From positions 62,001-126,000 of the forward strand of contig NZ_SACM01000002.1 of assembly GCF_004004565.1 (NCBI RefSeq): a DNA stretch of 64,000 bases. Reading direction: 5' to 3'. The stretch comes from Inhella crocodyli. Its GTDB lineage: Bacteria > Pseudomonadota > Gammaproteobacteria > Burkholderiales > Burkholderiaceae_C. The position numbers and the translations under genes are program-made. Each line of letters opens with the position of its first letter. Within the stretch, counting starts at the first letter, position 1. Of the stretch, positions 25,888 through 35,063 are shown in pieces. A model generated the notes under the pieces. It had not been told where the DNA came from. It did no database searches and was given only the letters and a program-made list of their open reading frames with translations.

Positions 25888-26514
25888 TCAAAGTTTGGGG
25901 ATGCGAATGCGGCTGACCATCAGCGAGCCGCTGAGGAAGAACAGCAGCGACAGCGGGTGCAGGGTCCAGCCCAGCCATTCCATCGCGCCACCCCACAAGT
26001 GTTCCCCAATGGCGCCGCTGTGGGCTGCTGCGGCGAGCAGGCCCACCAACAGCGTGGAGGTGGGGATGGGCGTGCCTTCGAAGTAGGCCACCTTGTCCGA
26101 GCCCTCGCTGAGCTTTTCGGCCGTGATGTTGTAGCGGGCCAAGCGCGACACGCCACAGGCGACGAAGAAGACCAACACCGCGCGATCCCAGCCGCCCTGC
26201 ATCCCCGCGGCATAGGCAATGGCCGCGGGCAGCACGCCGAAGCTGATCACGTCGGCCAAGGAATCCAACTCGCGGCCCATGGCGCTGCTCGCTTGGCGCC
26301 AGCGGGCGATGCGTCCGTCCAGCACATCGAACACGAGGGCGGCGGGCACCAGCGCGCAGGCGCTGAGCAGGTGGCGAACCTCCTGCGTTTGGAGGTAGGA
26401 CATGGCCGCGAACAGGCCGGCCACTCCGCAGAACGCATTGCCCAGGGTGAACCAGTCGGCGAGGTGGAACTCGCGGATCATCGAGAAGGGCTTGGGGCGA
26501 GGGGCTTGCGACAT
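25888..26514 (-). CDS. pssA: CDP-diacylglycerol--serine O-phosphatidyltransferase
   Basis: A 208-residue membrane enzyme that makes phosphatidylserine, the precursor of phosphatidylethanolamine. The CDP-alcohol phosphatidyltransferase signature D-G-x2-A-R-x8-G-x3-D-x3-D is exact in LDGRIARWRQASSAMGRELD continuing to SLAD (about 65-91). The rest forms six or so helices. It is the short type II Gram-positive-like PssA found in many betaproteobacteria. Its start lies nine bases after the stop of the nucleotidyltransferase gene, so it may be the last gene of the HPr-rel-A transcript. Confidence 0.92.
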   Translation of the reverse strand: MSQAPRPKPFSMIREFHLADWFTLGNAFCGVAGLFAAMSYLQTQEVRHLLSACALVPAALVFDVLDGRIARWRQASSAMGRELDSLADVISFGVLPAAIAYAAGMQGGWDRAVLVFFVACGVSRLARYNITAEKLSEGSDKVAYFEGTPIPTSTLLVGLLAAAAHSGAIGEHLWGGAMEWLGWTLHPLSLLFFLSGSLMVSRIRIPKL

Positions 26515-26523
26515 GGCCCGAGC

Positions 26524-27606
26524 TTAGCCCTCGAGTCGGGCCGTGGTGGGGGCGTGGTGGTCGCGCCAGCGCCGACGCAGTTTGTTCAGCAGGTGCGGCA
26601 CCAGCAGGCGAAGGGGCAGCCGCAAGGTGTGCGCGCGCAAGTACAGCAGGGTCTGGGCCCCGCGCCGGGGCCCACTGTCGCGTCGAGGGTGCCAACTGCC
26701 TCCCGCCGCGCGGAACAAGGGCCGCAGCAGGCGGGCCGACACCATGCGCCAGGTGGTCAGGCGCGGCCACGCCGTGGGTGCGGCCCCGAGGCGCGATTGG
26801 CGCTCCCATTGGACCTGCAGCAGCACATCGTCCACGCCGAGTTCGCGGGCACGCTCGGTCAGTCGGGTCTCGAAGGTCGGGTCCTGGCGCAGGCCTTGTT
26901 GGATCAGGGCGTCGATGTCGAGCAGGTCCCGCAGGGCGCGGTCGAACTCGCCACTGAGCACGCTGTGCAGCGCGCTGTGCAGCACCATGTCCTCCGACTG
27001 CAGCGTGCGCAGCTGGCGGTAGCCCGGCACCACCGGGGCGGCAGCGAGCAGGACCTCGGTGTCCACCGGGTAGCGCCCGAGGGGTGGGGAGATTGCGTGG
27101 TGCAGGTCCACGGTGCTGCCGCGGCGCACGTGGGTCACGGGGGGGACTTCGTGGGACCACTCGCGGTAGAAGCGCTCGTCGTGCGCATCGCCGCGGAGGT
27201 CGCCGATCCAGCCCGCGGCCATCAGCGCGCCTTCGACCCAGGCCAGGTCCGAGCGACGGACCAGCAAGTCCAAGTCGCCGAACTGCCGATGGGCGGCGAA
27301 GGGCAGGTTCAAGGCCACGTAGGCCGCGCCCTTGAGCAGCACCCAGGGCACGTCCAGCGGCTCGATCGCGGCCGCCAAATGGCCAATCTCGCGCTGCATG
27401 TGCTGCAGGCGCAGCGTTTGCAAGTGCAGTTGGGCTTGCAAGTGGGCCTGGGCCTGCGGCGGCGCTGGCAATGCCCCGGATACCGCGGCCAAAGCGGGCA
27501 ACAGGCCCGAGCTTCGCGCCTCCGCGATGCGGTCCGACCAGGCACGGGGCGTGGTCGGCGCAGTGGTTTGGGGACGCCGCAGCACATCGAGCAGGGGATC
27601 ACGCAA
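26524..27606 (-). CDS. Nucleotidyltransferase family protein of an HPr-rel-A cluster
   Basis: A 360-residue protein of the NTP_transf_5-like kind. The nucleotidyltransferase core is VLLKGAAYVALNLPF followed by the paired acids in RQFGDLDLLV (Asp near 111 and 113), with a third candidate acid in STVDLHHAI. The C-terminal 150 residues are helical and basic, ending in an Arg-rich tail. A TTG start at 27606 is preferred because AGAGGAG precedes it by seven bases and it overlaps the kinase stop by eight; an ATG at 27636 is also in frame. The NMP acceptor is unknown. The gene is a regular companion of HprK-related kinase A and the PqqD-like protein. Confidence 0.78.
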   Translation of the reverse strand: MRDPLLDVLRRPQTTAPTTPRAWSDRIAEARSSGLLPALAAVSGALPAPPQAQAHLQAQLHLQTLRLQHMQREIGHLAAAIEPLDVPWVLLKGAAYVALNLPFAAHRQFGDLDLLVRRSDLAWVEGALMAAGWIGDLRGDAHDERFYREWSHEVPPVTHVRRGSTVDLHHAISPPLGRYPVDTEVLLAAAPVVPGYRQLRTLQSEDMVLHSALHSVLSGEFDRALRDLLDIDALIQQGLRQDPTFETRLTERARELGVDDVLLQVQWERQSRLGAAPTAWPRLTTWRMVSARLLRPLFRAAGGSWHPRRDSGPRRGAQTLLYLRAHTLRLPLRLLVPHLLNKLRRRWRDHHAPTTARLEG

Positions 27607-28522
27607 GGCCGAACTCCTCTTGGGTGATCGAGGCAATGGCTTGCAGCGCGGCCGCCAGCGACCCGTAGCGGGCGTGGTGGCAGGTGCTGCGCGCGAGCAT
27701 GGCGGTCAAGGCCTGGAACGCGGGCAAGCCCAGTTGCTCGGCGTTGAAGCTCTGGCCCATCAGGTCCAGCAAGGTGGCGGGGCGGGGCAGGGGGGTGATC
27801 ACGGTGCTGGCCTCGGCCGCGAACTGCGGAAACACCACCCATGCTGGCGTGGCCGGCTCGTCCAGCCGGGCCACGTGCTCGGGCAGGGGCTGCAGGTGGG
27901 CGATGCTGCCTTTGACCGTGTCGTGCGTGACTTGGGTGAACACAGCACGAGGGCTGAAGCCTCGGATGAGGTCGATCGACCTGTTTTTCAGGCTCACGCC
28001 CCGGCCCAAGGGCAGCAGGCGGGGCTCGGGCTCCATCGTCAGCAGGGCCAACTCGTCGGTGAGCAGGCGCCAGCCGCTGAGCATCAGGGCGGCGCACAGG
28101 GTGCTCTTGCCCGAGCCCGGCGGCGCAGGCATGACCAGGGCGCGCCCTCCGCGCTCCAGCACGGCGGCGTGGATGAGCACGTGGTGCTTGACCTGGCTGG
28201 CCACGCACCAGTTCATCGCCCACTCCAGCAGGGGATTGGCGTGGGCCACGGGCATCAAAGCGAAGGGCCGCTCGCCGTTGGAACTGAAGGCCAACTGCCA
28301 GCCGCCCTTCGGTCGCCACACGCGCTCGACGGCCACGTCGAAATCGACGAAATCCTCAGGGCCGGCCACAGGGTGGCGGCCGTAAAGCACACCCAAGTGG
28401 TCGTCGATGGCGGGCTGGTCGGTGCGCAGACGGTAGACAAAGGGGCCGGTGCGCAGCAGCAGGCCGTCGCCGCGCAGGCGCCGGCGGCGTTCAGCGGCCC
28501 CCAGTTCGTCCAGGCAGGTCAT
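27599..28522 (-). CDS. HprK-related kinase A
   Basis: A 307-residue relative of HPr serine kinase. A P-loop PAPPGSGKST lies at about 132-141, preceded by HVLIHAAVLERGGRALVMP, as in the HprK core. The N-terminal 110 residues are a separate domain rich in aromatic residues. Unlike true HprK it is not next to PTS genes. It overlaps the PqqD-like gene by four bases (ATGA) and the nucleotidyltransferase by eight, so the three are one translational unit. In database naming this is the HPr-rel-A system. The phosphorylation target is unknown; the nearby exported protein is one candidate. Confidence 0.85.
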   Translation of the reverse strand: MTCLDELGAAERRRRLRGDGLLLRTGPFVYRLRTDQPAIDDHLGVLYGRHPVAGPEDFVDFDVAVERVWRPKGGWQLAFSSNGERPFALMPVAHANPLLEWAMNWCVASQVKHHVLIHAAVLERGGRALVMPAPPGSGKSTLCAALMLSGWRLLTDELALLTMEPEPRLLPLGRGVSLKNRSIDLIRGFSPRAVFTQVTHDTVKGSIAHLQPLPEHVARLDEPATPAWVVFPQFAAEASTVITPLPRPATLLDLMGQSFNAEQLGLPAFQALTAMLARSTCHHARYGSLAAALQAIASITQEEFGLA

Positions 28523-28803
28523 GGGGTCCACTCCCGGACCAGGCCCAAGGTCACCAACTCGTTCAGGGCGCGGTCCACGGCCGCCGCCTGCTCGGCGGGA
28601 TCGTCGTCGGGGTACTCGGCGCGCAAGGCGGCTTTGACCGCCTCGGTGTCCATCGCCTGGGTGCAGATTCGCTCCATGACGGCCCACGGCAATTCGGTCA
28701 GCAGGTGCAAGCCCCCATCCCGGGCGTCAAAGAGCACCGCCTGGCCGTCGGCCGCAAACACCGTCAGGCCTTCGAGGTGGGCAAGGTAGCGCGTCGGGTT
28801 CAT
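28519..28803 (-). CDS. PqqD-like peptide-binding protein of HPr-rel-A system
   Basis: A 94-residue protein with the PqqD fold, a small winged-helix domain that in other systems (PqqD, RiPP recognition elements) binds a precursor peptide. Typical elements are AVLFDARDGGLHLLTELPWAVMERI, where the ligand-binding beta hairpin and helix lie, and ELVTLGLVREW at the end. The start at 28803 is 10 bases beyond a terminator-like hairpin. It is coupled by ATGA to the kinase. It implies that a peptide or protein is recognised by this cluster, but no short precursor peptide was found nearby. Confidence 0.82.
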   Translation of the reverse strand: MNPTRYLAHLEGLTVFAADGQAVLFDARDGGLHLLTELPWAVMERICTQAMDTEAVKAALRAEYPDDDPAEQAAAVDRALNELVTLGLVREWTP

Positions 28804-28812
28804 GGGGCAATG

Positions 28813-28843
28813 AAAAGGCCGGCCGCCTTTCGGCGCCGGCCTT
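28813..28843 (-). terminator. Terminator or attenuator between exported protein and PqqD-like gene
   Basis: Arms AAGGCCGGC (28815-28823) and GCCGGCCTT (28835-28843) pair perfectly, with an inner extension of three pairs and one bulged base, and are followed in the reverse direction by TTTTCA. It stands between two genes that appear to belong together, so it may reduce rather than stop transcription into the kinase genes. Confidence 0.7.
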
Positions 28844-28867
28844 GACCGACACAAAGGTCTAGGAGCT

Positions 28868-29500
28868 TCAAGCGGGCTGGTGCGTTTCCAGATACGCCTT
28901 GATGAAGGCCAACGCGTCGGCGTTGCCCTCCATGTACAGGCTGGTGATCTGTTGCGACGTGAACGGGAAGTTGTCGTTGGCGTTGTACTCGTACTGCACC
29001 TCGTTGGAGCGCGCATTGAGCCAGGCGCCCAGCCAGTGGCGGTCGTTGGCGCTGGAGAAGCCGCTGATGCTCATCACTTCCCACATCGTGGCGGTGCGAC
29101 CACTGACCTGAAGCGCGCCGCCCGGCAGGGCCGTGGTGTAGGGCAGGTCCGGCAGCGTGGCCATGCCGCCTGTCCAGCGTTTGGCCTTGACTTGGTTGTT
29201 CTGGCCCCACCATCCCGGGCTGTACCCGCCGCAGGTCTTGGTGCCTGGCGTACCGCTCAAGAACGCGCCACCCTTGTACTGGCCGGTGCGCTGGGCGTTC
29301 TGGAACGACTGCCAACCCGACAAGGAGCACACGATGACCGGGTAGGCGCCGCCGGCTCCGGTGCTGGTCACCAGGCGTTCGCCGGTGGTGGCCATGGCCA
29401 CGAGCGGCGCGCCGCCGCTAGCGGCGGCCACGCTGGCGCCCTTGAGCAGCGCACGGCGCTTGGCGCCGGCCGTGGGGGCGGAGGTGGGGGTGTCAGACAT
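28868..29500 (-). CDS. Exported protein with Tat-like signal, next to the HPr-rel-A genes
   Basis: A 210-residue protein. Its N-terminus has AKRRALLKGASVAAA (about 13-27), resembling a twin-arginine leader, though the usual Phe-Leu after RR is Ala-Leu. Cleavage is likely near AMA (about 37). The mature part has two cysteines (C58 in VIVCSLSGW and C90 in TKTCGGYSPGWW). The CGGYSPGWW segment recalls the Cys...PGYW motif of some bacterial surface proteins. The C-terminal half is aromatic-rich (DRHWLGAWLNA, EYNANDNFPFTSQQ). I do not recognise a family. It is first in the reverse-strand cluster and could be the substrate of the kinase or nucleotidyltransferase. Confidence 0.78.
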   Translation of the reverse strand: MSDTPTSAPTAGAKRRALLKGASVAAASGGAPLVAMATTGERLVTSTGAGGAYPVIVCSLSGWQSFQNAQRTGQYKGGAFLSGTPGTKTCGGYSPGWWGQNNQVKAKRWTGGMATLPDLPYTTALPGGALQVSGRTATMWEVMSISGFSSANDRHWLGAWLNARSNEVQYEYNANDNFPFTSQQITSLYMEGNADALAFIKAYLETHQPA

Positions 29501-29766
29501 GTGGGACTCCAAGCGATTCGTGGGGCGCGCACGCCTTGGCGGGCGCCCGCGCAGTCGGGTCTCCCGACAGTTGTTGGCGAGTGTTTCATAACTGGCCGGG
29601 CGGGCAAGGCCTGCGGCCCCCCTGATTCGGGTGGCATGGCGGCAGGTCCCGCGCACCCGGTCGGGCTTCTTTGCGGACCATCCCACGGAAGCGTCGTTCG
29701 GTCGCATGCGAAGCGCCAGATTCGCCGCGATTCGCGAGCATGGAGATCACTTTCAGGAGAACTCCC

Positions 29767-30573
29767 ATGCCCATGCGCCGTTCCGCCGTTGTCGTGCTGT
29801 CGAGCCTGGCCTTGCTGGCTTCGGCCGTCCGCGCCGAAGAGCAAGAGTGGGTCTTGCGCATCAAAAATGAAGCCAAGCAGTGGTCGTTGAGCGTGGGGCA
29901 CACCTCGGTTTACGGCTCTGGGGGGCCTCGCATCAAGGGGTCCGGCCAGTGGGTCGAACGCACCCGTGCGGTGGCCCCATTCAGCCGGGTGCGCGTGGAC
30001 GGTCCGGTGGATGTTCGACTCGCCCAAGCCGGGGCCGACGGCGTCAAAGTGGGGGCCGACGACAACGTGGAGGCGCTGGTGACCACGGCCGTCGAAGGCG
30101 ACACCCTGGTGGTGGGCTTGAAGCCGGGCAGCAGCTTTTCCACCCGGCAGCCTGTGCGGGTCACCGTCGAGTTCAAGGACCTGCAGTCGCTGGAGCTCAA
30201 AGGCTCGGGCGACGCGCGCCTGGACCGGCTCCAAGGGGAGCGTTTGCGCGTCCAACTCTCGGGCTCGGGCGACTTGGACATCGGCTTGCTCGAGGTGCGA
30301 GAGTTCACGGCAGCCCTGAGCGGCAGCGGCGACTTGGCAGTGGCGGGCCGCGTCGAACAGTTGGACCTGCAATTGAGTGGCAGTGGTGATGTGAGCGCAA
30401 GCTCACTCAGCAGTCGGCAGCTGCGGGCCACGCTGTCGGGCAGTGGCGACGTGCAGGTTGGCGTGAGCCAGGAGTTGGAAGCCGTGCTCAGTGGCAGTGG
30501 TGACTTGCGCTATGCCGGGCGCCCCAAGGTGAAAAGCCAGGTGTCGGGTTCGGGCGAATTGATGGCCCGTTGA
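29767..30573 (+). CDS. DUF2807-type exported beta-helix protein
   Basis: A 268-residue exported protein with signal peptide (MPMRRSAVVVLSSLALLASAVRA). The mature part is the head-GIN/DUF2807 type: a first strand set (FSRVRVDGPVDVRLAQ), then SGSGD-like units recurring every 18-24 residues (about seven: LKGSGD, LSGSGDLD, LSGSGDLA, LSGSGDVS, LSGSGDVQ, LSGSGDLR, VSGSGEL). Each unit is probably one turn of a right-handed beta-helix. AGGAG precedes ATG at 29767. It is a single gene divergent from the HPr-rel-A cluster and convergent with comM. A role in adhesion or envelope sensing is suggested for the family but not shown. Confidence 0.88.
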   Translation: MPMRRSAVVVLSSLALLASAVRAEEQEWVLRIKNEAKQWSLSVGHTSVYGSGGPRIKGSGQWVERTRAVAPFSRVRVDGPVDVRLAQAGADGVKVGADDNVEALVTTAVEGDTLVVGLKPGSSFSTRQPVRVTVEFKDLQSLELKGSGDARLDRLQGERLRVQLSGSGDLDIGLLEVREFTAALSGSGDLAVAGRVEQLDLQLSGSGDVSASSLSSRQLRATLSGSGDVQVGVSQELEAVLSGSGDLRYAGRPKVKSQVSGSGELMAR

Positions 30574-30610
30574 CGGGGCCTTGAGCCCCGATTGAGGGCC
30601 GGTCTAGCGC

Positions 30611-32119
30611 TCAGCCGGGGTTGTCGAGCGGGCGGCGAAGTTGGATCGCCTCGGCCACCGAGGCCGCGTCGAGCTCGTCGCGGGCGGCCAAGTCCGCCAC
30701 CGTCCGGGCCACGCGCAACACGCGGTGGTAGGCCCGGCCCGACCACGCCAGCTTGGTCGCAGCCTGCTGCAACAAGGCCCGTGCCGCTGGCGCCAAAGGG
30801 GCGTGGCGCGTCAGGTCTTGGGCTTCCAATTGGGCGTTTGGCACGCCCTGCCGATGAAGGGCCCGGTCGCGCGCTTGGGCCACGCGCCGGGCCACGTCGG
30901 CGCTGCGCTCGCCCCCGCTCGCGGCTTCCAATTCGGTCGGTGCCAGCACGGGCACGACCACGGCCAGGTCGATGCGGTCCAGCAAGGGGCCGGACAAGCG
31001 CGCCCGGTAGCGCGCCACAGCCTCCGGGCTGCAGCGGCAGGCGCGAAGGGGGTTGCCCAGGTGGCCGCAGGGGCAGGGGTTCATCGCGGCGATCAGTTGG
31101 AAGCGCGCCGGGAACTCGCTGCTGCGCGCGGCCCGCGCGATTTGCACCCGGCCGGTTTCCAGCGGCTCGCGCAGCGCTTCCAGGGCCGGCCGCGGGAATT
31201 CGGGCAGTTCGTCCAGAAACAACACCCCTTGGTGGGCCATGGAGATCTCGCCCGGACGCGGGGGTGAGCCGCCGCCCACCAGCGCGACGCTGCTGGCACT
31301 GTGGTGCGGGGCACGGTACGGCCTTTGCGCCCAGGCCCGGGGGTCAAACCCGGCTTGCAGCGACCGAACCGCGGCCGCTTCGAGGGCGTCCTCGGGGCTC
31401 AAGGGGGGAAGCAGGCCAGCCAGGCGCGCCGCCAACATGGACTTCCCAGTCCCCGGTGGCCCCTCGAGCAGCAGGTTGTGCTGGCCGGCGGCGGCGATCT
31501 CGAGGGCGCGCTTGGCCGCGGCCTGACCGCGAACGTCGGCGAGGTCGGGTGACACCGGGGGCGCGCGCAAGGCCTCTTGCACGGGCATCAGCAGGGGCAC
31601 CGCCCCCTCGGGTTGGAGGGCGGCGACCACGTCCAGCAGGTGGGGTGCTTCGCGCACTGCCAGGTCGGGCACCAAGGCCGCCTCGGCGGCGCTGCCCGTG
31701 GGCAGCACCAGGCCGCGCTCGCCCGCGCGCGCGGCCAAGGCATGGGCCAGGGCCCCGCGCACCGGCCGCAGGGCACCGCTGAGCGAGAGCTCGCCCGCCC
31801 ACTCCCAAGCCGCCAAGGGGGCAGGGTCGATTTGGCCGCTGGCGGCCAACAGGCCCAACGCGATGGGCAGGTCGAAGCGCGCGCCTTCCTTGGGCAGGTC
31901 GGCCGGCGCCAGGTTCACCGTGATGCGCCGGTCGTGGGGGAAACGCAGGCCCGCGCTGGTCAGCGCGGCGCGAACGCGCTCTCGCGCTTCCTTCACCTCG
32001 GTGTCGGCCAGGCCCACCAAGGTGAAGCTGGGCAGCCCGGGGGCCAGGTGCACCTCGACGCTCACCGGCAAGGCTTGCAGGCCCACCAGGGCGCGGCTGT
32101 GCAAGGTCGCCAGGCTCAT
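30611..32119 (-). CDS. comM: ComM/YifB family Mg-chelatase-like AAA+ ATPase
   Basis: A 502-residue hexameric AAA+ protein that helps branch migration during natural transformation. The N-terminal Lon-protease-like domain is in residues 1-190 (LPSFTLVGLADTEVKEARERVRAAL). The AAA+ core has Walker A EGPPGTGKSM and Walker B VLFLDELPEF. Cysteine-rich NPCPCGHLGNPLRACRCSP is the expected zinc-like insert. The C-terminal Mg_chelatase domain contains SGRAYHRVLRVARTVADL. It starts at 32119, divergent from torF, and its length is standard. Confidence 0.93.
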   Translation of the reverse strand: MSLATLHSRALVGLQALPVSVEVHLAPGLPSFTLVGLADTEVKEARERVRAALTSAGLRFPHDRRITVNLAPADLPKEGARFDLPIALGLLAASGQIDPAPLAAWEWAGELSLSGALRPVRGALAHALAARAGERGLVLPTGSAAEAALVPDLAVREAPHLLDVVAALQPEGAVPLLMPVQEALRAPPVSPDLADVRGQAAAKRALEIAAAGQHNLLLEGPPGTGKSMLAARLAGLLPPLSPEDALEAAAVRSLQAGFDPRAWAQRPYRAPHHSASSVALVGGGSPPRPGEISMAHQGVLFLDELPEFPRPALEALREPLETGRVQIARAARSSEFPARFQLIAAMNPCPCGHLGNPLRACRCSPEAVARYRARLSGPLLDRIDLAVVVPVLAPTELEAASGGERSADVARRVAQARDRALHRQGVPNAQLEAQDLTRHAPLAPAARALLQQAATKLAWSGRAYHRVLRVARTVADLAARDELDAASVAEAIQLRRPLDNPG

Positions 32120-32207
32120 GTCGACTCCCCCTTCGCATGGATGCGTCGTTCGTGGCCGGCGATTCTGACGGCGCCGGAGCCGGGGGCCATCCCCGCACTT
32201 GGGTCCC

Positions 32208-32224
32208 TGCACGCTTCTGGTGCG
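32208..32224 (+). promoter_or_regulatory. NtrC-type binding site upstream of torF-glnK-amtB
   Basis: TGCAC-GCTTC-TGGTGCG contains GCAC-N7-GTGC, the symmetric core of the NtrC consensus. Its centre lies about 115 bases upstream of the predicted sigma-54 start site, a normal enhancer distance. A strong half-site TTGGTGCAA follows at 32268-32276, roughly 63 bases upstream of the same start; its left half is poor. Confidence 0.7.
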
Positions 32225-32303
32225 CGCCCCCGCCGCAGGCGGCGAGCGGTGCGCCGTCGTCCCTGTTTTGGTGCAAATGGCGTTGGATGCCCGCGTTTGG
32301 GGC

Positions 32304-32319
32304 TGGCACAGAAGCTGCA
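32304..32319 (+). promoter_or_regulatory. Sigma-54 promoter of torF-glnK-amtB
   Basis: TGGCAC-AGAAG-CTGCA matches TGGCAC-N5-TTGCA with one mismatch and the obligatory 10 bases between GG and GC. It lies 55 bases upstream of the torF start. Together with the upstream NtrC-type site it predicts induction under nitrogen limitation. Confidence 0.75.
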
Positions 32320-32373
32320 ACTTGGGGGTGAGCCTGCTTCCCTCATTCACACGACCCCCCGATTGGAGAACCC

Positions 32374-33454
<1,081 letters not shown>

Positions 33455-33481
33455 GCCGCCACCCCCGAACGGAGAATCTTC

Positions 33482-35005
33482 ATGAAAAAACTACTCGCCG
33501 CCTTGGCGCTGGGGGTCAGCTTGCTGGCACCGGCCTGGGCCCAGGATGCCGCGGCCAGTGCCGCGGACGCCGCCTCTGCCGTGGCCGCCGTGGCCGCGCC
33601 TGCGGCCGACGCCGCTTCGGCGGCGGCCGCCGCACCGGCTGAAGCCGCTTCGGCCGCCGCCCCGGCCCCCAAGATCGACAAGGGCGATACCGCCTGGATG
33701 ATGGTGGCCACCCTCCTGGTCATCTTGATGACGGTGCCCGGCCTGGCCCTGTTCTACGGTGGCTTGGTGCGCGCCAAGAACATGCTCAGCGTGCTGATGC
33801 AAGTCATGGTCACCTTCTCGCTGATCGTCGTGCTGTGGACCTTGTACGGCTACAGCCTGGCGTTCACCGAGGGCAATGCCTTCATCGGCGGCTTTGACCG
33901 GGTGATGCTCAAGGGCGTTTGGGACAACGTCGCCGGCACCTTCGCGCCGGCCGCGACCTTCAGCAAGGGCGTCTACATCCCCGAGATCGTGTTCGCCGCC
34001 TTCCAGGCCACGTTCGCCGGCATCACCTGCTGCCTGATCGTGGGCGCGTTTGCCGAGCGCATCAAGTTCAGCGCGGTGCTGGCCTTCTGCGCGATCTGGT
34101 TCACCTTCAGCTACCTGCCCATCGCCCACATGGTCTGGTTCTGGATGGGCCCGGACGCCTACAGCAGCGCTGCTGTGGCCGACGCCATGAACGCCAAGGC
34201 CGGCTACATCTGGCAGCACGGCGCCCTGGACTTCGCCGGCGGCACCGTGGTGCACATCAACGCCGCCGTGGCGGGCTTGGTGGGTGCCTACATGGTGGGC
34301 AAGCGCGTGGGCTATGGCAAGGAAGCCTTCACCCCGCACAGCCTGCCGTTGACCATGACCGGCGCGGCCCTGCTGTGGGTGGGCTGGTTCGGCTTCAACG
34401 CGGGTTCGGCCCTGGAAGCCAACGGCTTCGCCGCCCTGGCCTTCATCAACACCTTCGTGGCGACCGCCGCCGCCGTGTTGGCCTGGTGCCTGGGTGAAGC
34501 CCTGCACCGTGGCAAGGCCTCGATGCTGGGTGCCGCCTCTGGTGCCGTGGCAGGCTTGGTGGCCATCACCCCGGCCGCTGGCAACGTGGGCGTGGGCGGA
34601 GCTTTGGCCATCGGCCTGATCGCCGGCTTCGCCTGCCTGTGGGGCGTGACCGGCCTGAAGAAGCTGCTGAAAGCCGACGACTCGCTGGACGTGTTCGGTG
34701 TCCACGGCGTGGGCGGCATCTTGGGCGCCCTGCTGACCGGCGTGTTCGCCAGCCCCAGCCTGGGTGGTCCCAGCGCCATGGGCGACTGGGTGACGGCCAC
34801 GATGATCGCCCCCGATGCCTTCTCGATCGCCACGCAAGTCTGGGCGCAAGCCAAGGGCGTGCTCATCACGATCGTGTGGAGTGCGGTGGTGTCGGTGGTG
34901 GCTTTCAAGCTGGTCGACTGGACCATCGGCCTGCGCGTCACCGAGGAAGAAGAGCGCGAGGGCCTGGACATCGCCAGCCACGGCGAGACCGCTTATTCGA
35001 AGTAA
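33482..35005 (+). CDS. amtB: Ammonium transporter AmtB
   Basis: A 507-residue ammonium channel. A signal peptide (MKKLLAALALGVSLLAPAWA) is followed by an unusually long Ala-rich periplasmic extension (about 21-60) and then the 11-helix Amt core starting at KGDTAWMMVATLLVILMTVPGLALFYGG. The pore elements are present: Phe gate region, the twin His motif (DFAGGTVVHINAAVAG and FGVHGVGGILG), and the cytoplasmic C-terminal tail, which contacts GlnK. It is the last gene of the operon and is followed by a strong terminator. Confidence 0.96.
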   Translation: MKKLLAALALGVSLLAPAWAQDAAASAADAASAVAAVAAPAADAASAAAAAPAEAASAAAPAPKIDKGDTAWMMVATLLVILMTVPGLALFYGGLVRAKNMLSVLMQVMVTFSLIVVLWTLYGYSLAFTEGNAFIGGFDRVMLKGVWDNVAGTFAPAATFSKGVYIPEIVFAAFQATFAGITCCLIVGAFAERIKFSAVLAFCAIWFTFSYLPIAHMVWFWMGPDAYSSAAVADAMNAKAGYIWQHGALDFAGGTVVHINAAVAGLVGAYMVGKRVGYGKEAFTPHSLPLTMTGAALLWVGWFGFNAGSALEANGFAALAFINTFVATAAAVLAWCLGEALHRGKASMLGAASGAVAGLVAITPAAGNVGVGGALAIGLIAGFACLWGVTGLKKLLKADDSLDVFGVHGVGGILGALLTGVFASPSLGGPSAMGDWVTATMIAPDAFSIATQVWAQAKGVLITIVWSAVVSVVAFKLVDWTIGLRVTEEEEREGLDIASHGETAYSK

Positions 35006-35022
35006 GTCGCGCCATTCGGCAC

Positions 35023-35049
35023 AAGGCCGCCCCTCGGGGCGGCCTTTTT
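35023..35049 (+). terminator. Rho-independent terminator of amtB operon
   Basis: Stem AAGGCCGCCCC / GGGGCGGCCTT with a TC-containing loop, followed by TTTCTT. It lies 18 bases past the amtB stop, just before the convergent receiver gene. Confidence 0.9.
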
Positions 35050-35063
35050 CTTGGGCGCTGCGC

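Noticed and set aside
29554-29568. GTCGGG-TCT-CCCGAC hairpin upstream of the Tat-type exported protein as a regulatory element
   Set aside because: Six-base GC arms arise easily by chance in this composition and nothing else supports it.
30130-30560. Tandem DNA repeats in the DUF2807 gene as a mobile or CRISPR-like array
   Set aside because: The repeats are short, degenerate and in frame, encoding SGSGD turns of a beta-helix.
30574-30590. CGGGGC/GCCCCG hairpin after the DUF2807 gene as a terminator
   Set aside because: The stem is short and followed by ATTGAGGG without a T-run; I do not call it.
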